Under the pieces are notes generated by a model that worked only from the letters and a program-made list of their open reading frames with translations, searched no databases and had not been told where the DNA came from. Of a DNA stretch of 64,000 nt, positions 35,803 to 46,576 are shown one piece after another. The first letter of the stretch is position 1, and every line of letters starts with the position of its first letter. Source of the stretch: Casuarina equisetifolia (taxonomy: Eukaryota; Streptophyta; Magnoliopsida; Fagales; Casuarinaceae); assembly GCA_028551475.1 (NCBI GenBank), contig CM052358.1:7919938-7983937 (forward strand), read 5' to 3'. A program made the position numbers and the translations under genes.

Positions 35803-37389
35803 TGTTATTATTTTAGATAATTATAATTTAATATTTGTTAAATTTTATTCATATTTGTGGTGTTTATGCAAGTTTTGTTCATTTATGCAGCAAATCCCAA
35901 AATAGACGAAAAAGAAGAAAAAGAAGTAAGAAAAAGCAAGAAAATGAAGGAATTCAAAAGACACGTGAAACTCATAGGGAAGTAAGAAACTAAGGCCTTT
36001 TACCGAGCAAGAAACGAACGACCAAGGGGGCTTTTGGGGGCTTTTGTTGAGAGAACAGAGGAAATAGAATAGTCATCGGCCGAAAGGGAAATGGTGGGGA
36101 AACGAGCATTGGCACAGGACAATTGGGCAAAAGCCGACCGACATGTCGTCTACATTCGCTTTCTCCAACAATCGAGACCTAGTCAAGAGAGGGTGGTAGC
36201 GTGATAGCAGGACCTATCTCTGATCAATCTAGGCTAATTTTCAGCTTATTTGGAGCTCATTTTAGGTGATCTGCAAGCATCTCTAGCCAATCTGTGCTAC
36301 TTTTGGCATTTCTGGAATGGTTTCATGGTGATTTCATGGTAGATTCTGGCGAGAGACAGTGGGCGCTGACTTGGAGTTTTTCTCAGATCTATGCGTTTTT
36401 GGAGTGAATAAGAGAAATCCTTTTGTAGATTTGCACTCCATGCATCATCCCCGACATTTCTCGATGGTTTCTATGAAAAACAGCTGCGGCGCATGTTAAA
36501 GGCACATGGAGGCATGTGGCAGCTTATTCTCTCCTTGTTTCTTTAAATAGCTTCTTCACTTCTTGATGTGCATATTTGTCCAAACTTCTTGTGAATTGAA
36601 GACGCTTTGGTAATAACTTTTATGTTTTTAGTTTATAGAATGTTTTGTTCAAGTTTATGCATTGTTTTTGTTTGTGTAAGTACTATGTTCTAGTTTATTT
36701 TGTTAAAGCTACGATGTAAGTTAATTATAATGGTATGAATGTGTTTATTATGTTTTTTGTGAGATATTTTATGAATGTAAAGTTGCATACAACTAAGTTT
36801 AATGCTTTTAAATGACTAGCTACCACTTAGATGACTTGACTTGCATGTTAAAGATCGACAAAGAGATAACATGTAATTGCTTCTTGTAATATGTAACTAT
36901 AGATTAATATAGATAGACATATACCATATGATTTATGTGGCTTTAGGTATAAATTAGAATATTCACATATCTTAATGCACTTAATTCATTTAATTCATGG
37001 GTAGAAATATAATGAGTTAATGAGCTAAATAGATTCGCTATACCTAGACACAGGATAGTGAATAAATTAAGAAATTTTGTCATCACATAAGTAGAATTAC
37101 TCTTGCTAGCATGAATGATCGACATTTGTACCTAGTAATTAGGTGAAATTGGATGCTTTAGCATGTTTTAGTTAATCAGATTTAGGTTAAATTTAGTTGT
37201 TTGTTCAATGTCCTATCATTTTGGTTGGCTAGATAAACTCTAAGAACTATTCATCATTAGAATTAATTAGTTTAATAACCACTAGTTTTCGTAGGATGAT
37301 ATCTTTACTCATTATTATATTACTTGTTTGACATGTACATTTGTATGTAGAATTTCACTGAACATGGCCCAACCTGTTAAACAAATTCA
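35803..37389. mobile_element. LTR-like insertion in the RT of the relict
   Basis: The RT homology breaks between HAHYFTKVDMWSGYHQV (up to 35800) and NKYHI (from about 37395). The 1.59-kb insert begins TG and ends CA and is flanked by TTAT on both sides (35799-35802, 37390-37393), a possible 4-bp target duplication. No coding region was found. Its length, an AT-rich start with purine-rich text at 35890-35960, and TATA-like ctttaaatagc near 36540 would suit a solo LTR of a Tat/Athila-type Gypsy element. That identity is a guess. Confidence 0.5.
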
Positions 37390-37399
37390 TTATTAAAAG

Positions 37400-37990
37400 A
37401 ATGTGGTATTTATTCTTGACGGTTACCTTATTCAACATTTGATAATCAATGCACAACCATATTGACCCATCCTTTTTTGCTTTAAAAAGCACTGGAGCAC
37501 CATACAGAGCCTTTGTAAGTTGAATGTACCTTGCAACAAGGAGTGTCTTTAACTATTTCCTGAGTTCCTCCAACTTAAGTGGAGATATCTTATAAGGAGT
37601 CTTCGTTGAAGGCTTCATCCCTAGCTCTAACTCAATCGCATGATCAACTTCCCTCCTAGGAGGTAGTTATTTCGACATCTTTGAAGGCATTACATCTTTA
37701 TTCTCTTTGAAGAGATTGTGAACAACTTAAGAGAGATTTTCTTCCATCATAATCTCTTTCTCCTCCTTTAATATGGCAAGATAAGTCTCCTTGCCTTTCT
37801 GAATGCCTTTTTTCAATTACATTGCCAAAAGACTTCTATGTGTTAGACCCATTGCTTTAGTAGGGACCATACACGACATCTCCCCTACAAAGATACACAA
37901 ACAACTACGTGTGGGGTAAGGAAAAACATTAGCTTTGTGGAGGAAATCTAACTTGAGGACTAGCTTGTAGTCATTGCCACCATGTTAAAT
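37400..37990 (-). pseudogene. Gypsy RT, N-terminal part (relict)
   Basis: On the minus strand: EVDHAIELELG, then [14 protein letters not shown], then [17 protein letters not shown]. This matches the young element's [11 protein letters not shown] and [17 protein letters not shown]. It is interrupted at about 37390 by the LTR-like insertion. Confidence 0.75.
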
Positions 37991-38003
37991 CTACCTTCCT
38001 CCT

Positions 38004-38590
38004 CTATTCACCAACATGCAAGTCCATTCCTTGAGCAATTCTAGACACTAGCCATGGAATGTTGTTCACCGTCTTTAGTGAGCCATTATCTTTCTTCACT
38101 AAGAGGCCCAACTTTTTGGCTTCTCCAAGTATAACAAAATTGTGGGTTGCAGCCAAATCCACAATTGCTTTGGCGCTCTTGTTGTTAACTACACATTTTA
38201 TGTACATTAGAGATCTTGCAGCAAATCTCGAGGCCTTCCCTTCCATCAAGCTAAACATTTGAAGGGCCACCATATACCCCTCCTCTATTAAGGTTTCTTT
38301 TGGAATCGTATTTTTCTCCATTGCATTCAATAATCCCTTCTTCGAACACTCTCTCATATAATGAAGGCTTTTGTAAATAAAGTAAGAGAGATTGTCTTTC
38401 TTTCTTGTCACCATCCCGAGTATAGGATGCTTTATTACTACCATTCCAGTTGAATGAAGTTCCATTCTGATTGAATAAGGGTCAACTTCCTCCATCTCTC
38501 CCTAAACTATCACTCCAGGTAAATGGTCTAGATGAAACTTTGATTCTCCTTCGATTCGGCAAGGATTCCACAATAGAGATAGCTTGATTC
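38004..38590 (-). pseudogene. Gypsy gag end and protease (relict)
   Basis: Directly beside the solo [16 protein letters not shown] matches [12 protein letters not shown] of the young element. The 38495-38004 frame then gives a degenerate zinc knuckle around CSKKG, then SLMYIKCVVNNK, and protease text where the catalytic DSGA is now DLAA. The protease is therefore dead. Confidence 0.8.
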
Positions 38591-40311
38591 TGTTGGAAAA
38601 TAAGGGTTTTATTGTGACAAAATATATTTGTGAATTATCTCTTGAAATATGTTTTTCATAAGTGCAAAAGAAAATCATAGGAAGTAAAAGGTGTACAAAT
38701 TATAATATCAATCAATGATATTATAACGTAACCGGGTTCCTACATTTCTTAATATAATGTTATTATTTAATGCCTTTGAGAAATGCCTTATTTAATATCA
38801 TTATATAATGCCTTGAGAAAAGCCTTAATTAAATAATTTTAAATATATGATCCATATTTGAGAAAAATGATACTTGCTCTTGTTTGGATGAAGGTATAAG
38901 GTGATTGACTTTAGCAAAACTATCTTGCTGAATCAAGACTAATTTATTACGAGATTATTGGGGCAAATTATGGTTCTACCAAGAACCTATGTTCTTTGTG
39001 CTCTCAACCTGCTTGTTATAAGTGCTCTCAGCTTGCTTATTTTAAGTGTTCTCGGCCTGTTCATTATAAATGCTCTCGGCCTACCAATTAAAAAGCTCAC
39101 GGCTCACTTATAGTCTCACGGCCTATCAATTAAAAGTCTCTCAGCCCATTTGCTATCAGTTCGTATCACCTGAATGGAACTCACTGTTTCATTTAAGTAG
39201 CCTTTCTCTTAAGTTGCTCACACGATCACGATGCCTTAACCCCAATTATGAGCATAAGGCAACTGAGAAAGAAAGAGAGGGAGAAGATACACCACTCAAG
39301 CGATCAAATCCTCAACGGGAGGATTCTCAAGTAAACTGGTGTCAGAATGGTTGGATTTGTGATTAAGAGTGAAGATGTGAAGCTAATTTAAAGGGTGATT
39401 TATTACTCTAACGGGTAGAAGACTACATTTGAGGTTTGAATGTTTGAAACCCTAGCTTTACTCTTTCTATTTAAGAAGAGAAAATCTTTGAAGAAGAGGT
39501 TGACAATTTATGAGCATCTGAAGTTAACTTTCTTTCAAGAATCATTCTTTGAGCTTACCTAATTAATCACTCAATCTCGTTCACTTGGTGAAATACAAGG
39601 TTACGGTGATATTGTGATTAAACCGTTTATTCTATGATTTTGTCATCTATTGTACCTTGTATGACCTTGTTTATGTGCTAATTATATTCAAAATATATAT
39701 TGCACATAAACATTGTAAGGAATTTGAAACCTTAATTTGCTGTAATTTAGGGATTTCATGATAGGAGCTTTGAACTTTATTATTCATATGTGAATAGCAC
39801 CTTTAATTAGCAATATCCCACAAACTATCATATTATTTATGAATTTGCATTTGTACATGATCTTTTGATCATATCTTGTAATTGTACTTGGGAATTCCTT
39901 TGAGAAGGAATTGCTTGGATTAGGGAAAACGTTTTCTCCTAATTTGGTTTGAGTAAAAGAAACTTCAATTAGTTGGATTGAAGGAAAAGAGGGTGGACGT
40001 AAGGCTTAAGGATTGAATGTCGAACCACTGTAATAAATTTGGTATTTCTCTTCCTTTCATTTACTTAAAGCTAACTTGATGATTGTTGATAACTATTTAT
40101 CTATTGACTTGTTATTAATTTGTTGCCTTACATGTGAGTTTGATTTGCCGTTGTGAAACAAATCAGTGTGTTATTCGCTTGTTGTTTTTCCTGTTATTGC
40201 CGTGTGAATTATATAAACTCCAATAATTATTTTAGATAAGAAAAAATAATGTAACTGGTTCTTAGCTTAATCAATTCAACCCCACTTTTTGTTAAGCCAT
40301 AAAACCCAACA
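38591..40311 (+). mobile_element. Solo LTR of a Ty1/Copia element
   Basis: A 1721-bp segment begins TGTTGGAAAATA and ends AAACCCAACA, so the ends are TG/CA with a 6-bp inverted repeat. It is flanked by GATTC (38586-38590) and AATTC (40312-40316), a 5-bp target duplication with one mismatch. The motif gtggacgtaagg ... cgaaccactgtaa near 39990-40033 is typical of the R-U5 part of plant Copia LTRs of the Angela/Tork/SIRE type. No internal region or second LTR is present, so it is probably a solo LTR left by recombination. Confidence 0.8.
38998..39163 (+). repeat. 24-bp tandem repeats inside the Copia LTR
   Basis: About seven units of roughly 24 bp follow the pattern gtgctctcggcctgcttatt + ataa; the first four are 24 bp each and later ones are 20-23 bp. 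They lie upstream of a TATA-like site near 39466 in the presumed U3 region. Confidence 0.8.
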
Positions 40312-41034
40312 AATTCAACTTGTTCACTTATTGTTTTTCTATCTCCTCCTTTGCCCACTTTTGAAGGCCACTTGTGAAGAAGAACAAAAAAGTCTTCTCC
40401 AACACATCCTTGAAGTATAAAGTTGCGTCAATAAATGCTTACACATAGGCTCGTAGAGTCGTGATATGCCTCAAATCCTTTAATATTTTGTGAACATTCT
40501 GGTCTACATTCTTGGGAAGGATTGCTTCTTCAAGACCTTCTTAAACGCCTTATAAGTGTTGATCTCATCCTCCTCATTTTTTGTCTCTTTACATTTCCTA
40601 TGCCACCACATGTTAGCACTTTGAGTGACATAGTAAGAAGTAGTTTGTACCTTTACCCGTTTATCCATGATATTAGAAATCACAAAGTATTGCTCTATAT
40701 GCCATAGGAAGTCTTCAAGTTCTATTGCATTTTTTTTTCCACCATAACGATTTGGCTTGGGGATATTGCCATGAGGAACAATGGCAAAAACAACTCTTGT
40801 TTAGAGTTGTTCTACAACTCCTTTGAACTCTAGAACTTGTTCCACAACTTTTTTAAGCTCTTGGACTTGCTCGGAGGATCTTTTCAACTCCACCACTTGT
40901 TCCTCAATATGAGAAACATAACCTTCCAACAAACTTAGTCTTTCCTCCATGGACGTCATCATTTTAGCTTGCGTCCTTTTTTGCTTTGCCCCCTAGGGCT
41001 AGTGTTGTGATTCTCCCACACCTTCAAATGCCAT
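40312..41034 (-). pseudogene. Gypsy gag, N-terminal part (relict)
   Basis: The start ATG is at 41034 (MAFEGVGESQH, then stops). A coiled-coil stretch follows (SSEQVQELKKVVEQVLEF), then the gag core with DFLWHIEQYF and SANMWWHRKCKE, parallel to [10 protein letters not shown] and [10 protein letters not shown] of the young copy. The reading frame is cut at 40311 by a solo LTR and resumes beyond 38590. Confidence 0.75.
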
Positions 41035-41060
41035 TGCAAGAATCAGAACTACCCCAAGAA

Positions 41061-41076
41061 CTTAGCTTTAATACCA
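41061..41076 (-). promoter_or_regulatory. Primer binding site of the relict
   Basis: The minus strand reads TGGTATTAAAGCTAAG, a mutated initiator-tRNA-Met complement, two bases from the LTR end. Confidence 0.65.
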
Positions 41077-41078
41077 CT

Positions 41079-41724
41079 TGCAATGGACTTGGAAAAATGT
41101 GTTAAGCACACAAGTCTCAGTGATGAATTGAGTCAACCTTCTAACCAAGATCACTTTTATGAGAGAGTTTCTAGAGAACTCATAAGGAAAAGATAATGAA
41201 CGAAAGGAAAGCTTAAGTGTTTGAGTGAGGAGAAAAAGACTGGGAGGTTCCCTTTATATAGGAGTTAGCCTTCTCGTAGGAATTAAATGGATCATTGGTT
41301 ACACATTTAGAGTATTATGATAAATATGTAAACATTACATAAGATTCAAATGACGTTCATCAAATCAAGACACTTTATAATACTAAATCGTCGAGATACT
41401 CATAAAAAAGTTAATGTTAAAATAATAAATAATGAATTGTAACCATCATCTTATTGAATATTAGAGTCGTTACATGTTTAAATCAATAAGTAACATTTCC
41501 CTATCAAAGAGGTTAGTTACCTTTTCGTAAATAAAAGCAACGAAAATACAAAATGAATAAAAGAGGGCACCACCTAAGTGGATGACCTAACAACAAGGAA
41601 ATTAGGTGGGTCGAACTCATACTTGCCAGCTCAGTCCATCGTCTCGTATTGTTAGTCCAGTATATAGAAGTCTAACTCATACTTACTCGGCCAACCCGTC
41701 GGCCTGTATTGCCAGTCTAGAACA
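41079..41724 (-). repeat. 5' LTR of the minus-strand Gypsy relict
   Basis: On the minus strand it starts TGTTCTAGACTGGCAA, parallel to TGTTCCGGACTGGAAG of the young element. It shares the ggtcatccacttaggtggtg block (41560-41590 region) and has a TATATAAAGGG promoter-like site near 41250-41262. It ends TTGCA before the primer site. The ~646-bp length includes an internal duplication near the start. Confidence 0.7.
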
Positions 41725-43110
41725 TTCGTCTCTTTATGATATTCTTGCCATATTGATTGCAAGGACCTTCCAATTAGAGGTCTTAAGTTTTATGAACGAG
41801 TAAATGAATTCTTTTAGTTTATTTTTTATTTATATTTAAATTTTATTTTTTGGGTTCTCATAAATTATTATTGCTAGATATAAATGAAGGGCTTTCCTAT
41901 TTTTTATTTCCTTTTAAGAAATACTCTTAAATATTAGAAATTCAATGACAATTATGATAACTTACACTTACACTGAATGTCCAATATACTTTACCAACAC
42001 TAAATTGTGTCAAGAAAAAGTTTTAGTGTGGTTGCTTGATTGAAAAACATATCCTTTTAACTACGCTTCTTCATAGCCGTTGTCAGTGTCTTGGCATATT
42101 TTAAGTTCTAGTTAAACAACGTATCCTGGTATGTTTAAGGTTTTACGATCGTTAATGTTAACATTTTTATACTAGTTGATATGCTCCTTATTATACGTTT
42201 CTTATTATTCTTTTTCTTCCATCTTTTTTTTTTATCTGTTAATTGCGCACGCTTCTTTTTTTACCTTTTTTTGGCTGTCCTTAATTTTTTCCGTTGTTTT
42301 GATTGCAAGGATTTCTAGATTAAAGGTCTTAAATGAGTAAAATAAAATCTTTTGAAAAGATCTCATCTTTAGTGTAACTTTTATTTATTTTTTAACTTTT
42401 ATATTTGGGTTCCTTTCCTTTCTAACGGTGAATGCCCAATATACTCTCTACCACACTAAATTGTGTGAGGGAGTTTTAGATTCGATTCGGTTACCCTTTC
42501 GGCCCCTTATACGTGGCCAGTCAATGTAACAATAGGTCCTTTTTAAGGCCTCTCTGTCTCTCCCTCTCATTTCTCGTTTCGGCCCGCCTGTTCAACCTTG
42601 ACCGTGGCCTCTCTTTCTACTGACCCCTTCCTGACCTCTCCTCCCTCTGTTTTTGACCTTCTTCTCTTCATATCTGGTTGCAAAGTTTGATTATTTGGGC
42701 ATAAATCTATACTTACCTTATTTATTATCGATTTTAGCTCCCATCCCATTTTTGATCTGTTAAATGCATACATTCCTTAATTTTGTTAAATCTACATGGA
42801 GATGAGGTAGAATCTATAGCCTTTTTTTTTTTTTCTTCCATCTCCTTGATGAGGTAAAATCTATAGCTTTTGTCCTTACTAATCTTTTTTTTTTTTTTTT
42901 TTCCCATTATGTTAAGTCTTTACTATACTATTTTTTATTCTTTTTCGCGCTCCTATAATTCCTTTTTATTCTTTTTCTGCTACTGTTTTTGATCCATCCG
43001 GTCTACACGTTTCATTTTTTTTTTTTAACTTAACTCTCTCTTTTTTTTTTTTTTTCTTTTCGTTCTGTTAAATCTATGTATGTCATGTCCTATAAAGTAT
43101 TGTTCAGTCG
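41725..43110. other. Non-coding, T-rich with local duplications
   Basis: Segments near 41755-42010 and 42298-42470 share ttgattgcaagga, a ggtcttaa block, and aatatact followed by a cactaaattgtgt block, so this is an old duplication of about 0.5 kb. The stretch 42661-42860 resembles 56270-56410 (a gtctatagctttt-like motif and a gatctgttaaa motif). Long T runs occur at 42820-43065. No gene was recognised. Confidence 0.5.
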
Positions 43111-43690
43111 AATATGTTGTGTGATATATGAATGTGGGTTGTCGCCAACCATCGCTAGACATAAAATTTTAACCAAACAAAAGCAATCGCAAAAGTCCTC
43201 GCCATCCTTTGTCTACCTTCCGACTAGAGAAATATCTACCAAATGCAACAACTGATGTCTAGATTTTTAACTCCAACTACGACTACTGAATTTGTTGTGT
43301 GATATATGAATGTGGGTTGTCACTAGTCATCGCAAATTTGCGAGTACATAAAATTTTAACAAACCAAATGCAATCTTAAATGTTTAGGACAACAAGAGAA
43401 ATATTGACACAGATTAAAAAAATATCTCTCAAAAGTAGCAAGAGGTGTCTAGATTATGAACTCCAATTAAGGCTATTGAATCTGTTGTGTGATATAAGAA
43501 TGTGGGTTTTCACCAACCATCACAAATCTGCAAAGACATGAAAGTTTAATCAAACTAAAACGTAAATGTTTAGGACAGCAAGAGAGAAATATAGACATGA
43601 AGTAGAAATATCTATCAAAAGCAATAATAGATGTCTAGATTTTGAACTCCAACTAAGGCTAATGAATCTGTTGTATATGAATGTGGGTTG
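43111..43690. repeat. Tandem repeat, unit 178-190 bp, about three copies
   Basis: The anchor gttgtgtgatatatgaatgt starts at 43116, 43294 and 43484, with a partial at 43670. Units share an agatgtctagattttgaact-like end. The length is in the range of plant satellite monomers, but only three copies are present. Confidence 0.85.
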
Positions 43691-44050
43691 AAACTTTTGT
43701 CAAGCCATGGGGTTGGGAATGATTGTTGGGCTTGGGATTTCGGGCTGGAGGTGGTACTTGCAATGGTTTTGCTGGAGATGGTGCTGTGGTGGTTGGTAGT
43801 GGTTCTGGACTTGGTTGATGGTACTTGCAGTGGGGCTTGTTGTGGTGTTGCTGGAGATGGTGCTCGGGTTTGGGCTGAGGGGTTAGTAGCCTGTGGTGGT
43901 TCTACTAGAGATGGTGTTGGGGTGGTTGGTTAGTGGTTCTTGGGGGTGTTGTCGGAGATTGGGGTTGGTGAGTGGTACTTGTAGTGGGCCTTGCGGTGGT
44001 GTTGCTGGAAATGGTGCTTGGAGTTGGGTTGGGGGTGGTGTTTGCAGCAA
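43691..44050. repeat. G/T-rich degenerate repeats
   Basis: Recurring elements such as ggtggtacttgcagtggg and gttgctggagatggtgct appear several times. The strand is strongly G/T-biased with almost no C. Open frames here are composition artefacts. Its complement resembles the C/A-rich region at 56.95-58.4 kb. Confidence 0.6.
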
Positions 44051-44096
44051 GTACCTGTTCTAGCATTGGGCCCAGTTAAGTTATTGGGAAAAGTGG

Positions 44097-44402
44097 GTCC
44101 CGTGGCATCCTGTTTTCCACATATAACAGCTGAAGAAGGTAATTCCTCCCCACGCTAGAGTGGCCCCAGAATTGCCTTTAGTGCTGGAAGAGGATGACAT
44201 TGTATCTGCAGAACCTAAAGCCGTGTTGCAGTTGGTAGTAGGAAAGAGAAAAAAGAAGTTATTAGTCAAGTGGCACGATTTGGAGGAAGAAGTTGCCACC
44301 TGGGAGATTGAGAAAAGGCCCAAACGACGTTTTCTTCGCTTCAACCTTGAGGACAAGGCTCAAGTAACGGGGCATCCATTGCTACGTGCTCCACTTGTCT
44401 GA
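44097..44402 (+). pseudogene. Gypsy integrase C-terminal chromodomain remnant
   Basis: The frame reads VAPELPLVLEEDD, then KKKLLVKWHDLEEEVATWE, then FLRFNLEDKAQV before a stop at 44402. This is the chromodomain tail of a plant Gypsy pol. Upstream pol sequence is absent: G/T-rich repeats begin instead. A purine-rich tract and an LTR-like sequence follow. Confidence 0.75.
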
Positions 44403-44421
44403 TAGAAGCTACCAGGAGGAG

Positions 44422-44780
44422 TGATGGGATGCAAAGGATTGTGTGAGAGAAAGCGTGCAGATCTGATAGCACAGTTGTTTTAATTAAGTGTCATTGGGTA
44501 TTAGTGTCACCCATGCTTGTGCGTGTAAGTTTTCTTGAATTCCTCTACCCGAGTAGTTAGAAAGGGTAGTATAAATAGGGAATGGAGGGTAAAAACGAAG
44601 GCAGACTTTTGTACCCCACTTTGCTTTTACCTCGAGAGACTTTCTCTCTCTTTTGATCAATACAATTTCTGGAAACTTTTACTTTTTGTCTTATGTTCAT
44701 CACTCACCATTGGGAAAAAATCCACCACAACCCCTGGTTTTATGAGGATTTCCTCTAACCCAAGCCGGTGAAAAGATCCC
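44422..44780 (+). repeat. Probable 3' LTR of the chromodomain Gypsy remnant
   Basis: After the purine tract accaggaggag, the sequence TGATGGGATGCAAAGG starts the presumed LTR. A TATA box TATAAATAG at 44570-44578 supports a promoter. The right border cannot be set because no partner LTR is present. Confidence 0.5.
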
Positions 44781-44827
44781 TAATCTACGCACGTCATAGT
44801 TTCCCACAGAAAGGCAAATCGAAATCT

Positions 44828-45062
44828 AAAACACCCGACAAAATCGGTATCTGAGGGATTTCTAACTTAAAAGTGGTAAGTGCGTAAAGGCCTGTATAAA
44901 GCGGATTCGTTTAAAAGGCCCAGATCTCTCCCTCTCCGATAGATGAGATGAGAGAGAAAAAGTTAAAACCCCACAAAATCCAGTAAACGGAACTTCTAAC
45001 TTCGAGGGGTAAGTGCATAAGCGCCTGCACAAACTGGGCCTCGTTTAGACGGTCCACATCCT
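44828..45062. repeat. Diverged direct repeat, period about 135 bp
   Basis: Copies near 44830 and 44965 share a cacaaaatc-like start, a tctaactt block, ggtaagtgc and a cctcgttta/attcgttta block. No coding content. It lies just upstream of the signal-peptide exon. Confidence 0.6.
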
Positions 45063-45268
45063 TATTTCTCCGATACAACAAGGCTTGGGCCTTCTTTGGG
45101 ATCAGCGTTTAATTAGGACTTGCAGCTTACTTCAATGACATGTATAATTTTACTGTAAACATCCTCGCTATTTGAAAAAACGAATAAAAGAAAATTTGCT
45201 GACAGCATGTTGCCTTAGAACTCGAGACACATTCTGTTGCTCCGGACTACAGCGACCGCACTTACCTT

Positions 45269-45341
45269 ATGGCCGTCCTTCGATCTTTCTCGGTCTGTCT
45301 GTTTTTCATGGCGATCGCTGTGGCTTCTTCACTTTCCTTCG
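45269..45341 (+). CDS. First exon of an unrecognised secreted-protein gene
   Basis: ATG at 45269 opens 24 codons with a clear signal peptide: MAVLRSFS, a hydrophobic core VCLFFMAIAVA, then SSLSF with a plausible cleavage site. A GT donor follows at 45342 (g/gtaatc), leaving one base (phase 1). The exon at 45883 completes that codon and keeps the frame open, so the two form a consistent model. I do not recognise the protein family. The first exon is clean, unlike the surrounding relics. Confidence 0.5.
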
Positions 45342-45882
45342 GTAATCACTGTCACAAGCCCCTTGTTATGTCCTTGTGCACGTCTTACACAAATATCCTT
45401 GGCATGATATTGCGAGTAGCTCAAGTGCGAATTTGTGGAATACCCGTTTCGATTTACATATTTTAGAAGGAAAGAGTCTTGCTTTTCTGCTATATTAAAT
45501 ACCAGATGCCGAGAAAGACCATACTTGGAAAGGTTAATCAGCTTCATGATGGTGTCATCCAGCTGATGAAAGGACAGCTGAAATACTTGATTGCGAGGGC
45601 CATTCGTAGCTGTTTTTCGTCTCCTTCCCTGTTGATTAGTTTTTGGTACACTATTTGGGATACTTGGAACTCCAAAGACTACTTCGACTCTGTTGCTTGG
45701 TGGAATGGTCCATTCGTATCATGAAACTAAAACCGGACAAATTTATAGGATTTAACATAGTATGTTCCTTGAAATTTTTCTAAATTTCTCCGTGGTCAGT
45801 TATTTTAACACAAAAATCATTATTTTATTCTTAATTGACTAGGATTTAACATAATATGCTCACTGTCGTTTATGTCATGCAG
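45342..45882. other. Presumed intron 1 of the secreted-protein gene
   Basis: A stretch with a GT start and an AG end. It holds an 81-codon open frame (45479-45724) of unknown origin that I cannot assign; it may be another exon, though it does not fit the phase model. Confidence 0.35.
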
Positions 45883-45976
45883 AAGGGGTTTGTTGCTCAA
45901 CATCACATGGGATAACAAATAGCTGTCTTATTCCTGCTTTTGATGGTCGAAGAGTTCTTGATTCTGCTGGCATAAG
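45883..45976 (+). CDS. Second exon of the same unrecognised gene
   Basis: After the acceptor TGCAG-like site (tgtcatgcag) the frame set by exon 1 reads EGVCCSTSHGITNSC, then LIPAFDGRRVLDSAGI, and ends at a GT donor at 45977 in phase 2. Two adjacent Cys and a third Cys downstream would suit a secreted protein. No homologue comes to mind. The following intron would contain the Copia element at 46380-51762. An alternative open frame at 45479-45724 shows no known motif and may be intron. Confidence 0.45.
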
Positions 45977-46379
45977 GTGTATTTTAGTTGATTTTAATAA
46001 ATCATCAATTAATCTAACCAATGAAATAAAAATCGTAATCTAATCTACAAAGAATGCTCCACGTGCTATCAACATATAAGATGATCCTCTTAAGGCGCAC
46101 GCACTAAAGTAAGGAGTCTTCTTTGACACTTAGATTCTATAAGTGAGGAGGAACACCTTTTCATCCCGTCTAATGCACATTAAATACCAAGAGAAAATCA
46201 ATAAAATTAAGATTTCGAAGTTTCTTCTCTTTTCCGTGACAAATATTTGCAAAATATCCACTCTAACTACAGAATATGCCAACAATAGGTACTTAATTTG
46301 GACGTTTATAGGAATTTGAGTCTTGAGATTAAGCTAAAGGTAATTATGATTAACATGAGAGTCGGGATGCTTGACTGTA
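45977..46379. other. Non-coding, flank of Copia element
   Basis: Contains no open frame of note. It would be the first part of intron 2 of the secreted-protein gene if that model holds. It ends in the CTGTA target duplication. Confidence 0.4.
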
Positions 46380-46569
46380 TGTAATAAAGTGATACCGAGT
46401 GTGGGAAACTCTCTTTCTATTGATGCTGCACAAAAATACAATTTACAACAAATGGTTTTTATACAGACCTAGAGTGAAACTATACAAGGAAAATAATAAT
46501 TAAGGAAATATCTACATGATATCAATTGGCCTAATATTATGCTAGGGCAATATACGACATTCCTTAACA
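46380..46569 (-). repeat. Copia 3' LTR
   Basis: Starts TGTAATAAAGTG and ends CCTTAACA on the plus strand. The purine tract ttgagggggagt lies beside it on the minus strand (about 46567-46580), as expected for the 3' LTR of a minus-strand element. Confidence 0.92.
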
Positions 46570-46576
46570 CTCCCCC

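Larger units (their letters stand above)
34870..41724 (-). mobile_element. Decayed minus-strand Gypsy (Galadriel-like), with nested insertions
   Basis: Read on the minus strand from 41724: LTR, primer site, gag, protease, RT and part of RNase H, ending near 34870. Its protease region (SLMYIKCVVNNK, LKTVNNIPW) closely parallels the young element at 16.4-20.8 kb, so they belong to one family of very different age. Two insertions split it: 38591-40311 in gag and 35803-37389 in RT. Integrase and the distal LTR were not found. Many stops make it inactive. Confidence 0.85.

Noticed and set aside
43688..43933. 81-codon open frame rich in Gly/Val/Leu
   Set aside because: It lies in strand-biased G/T repeats; composition alone keeps it open and no domain is visible.
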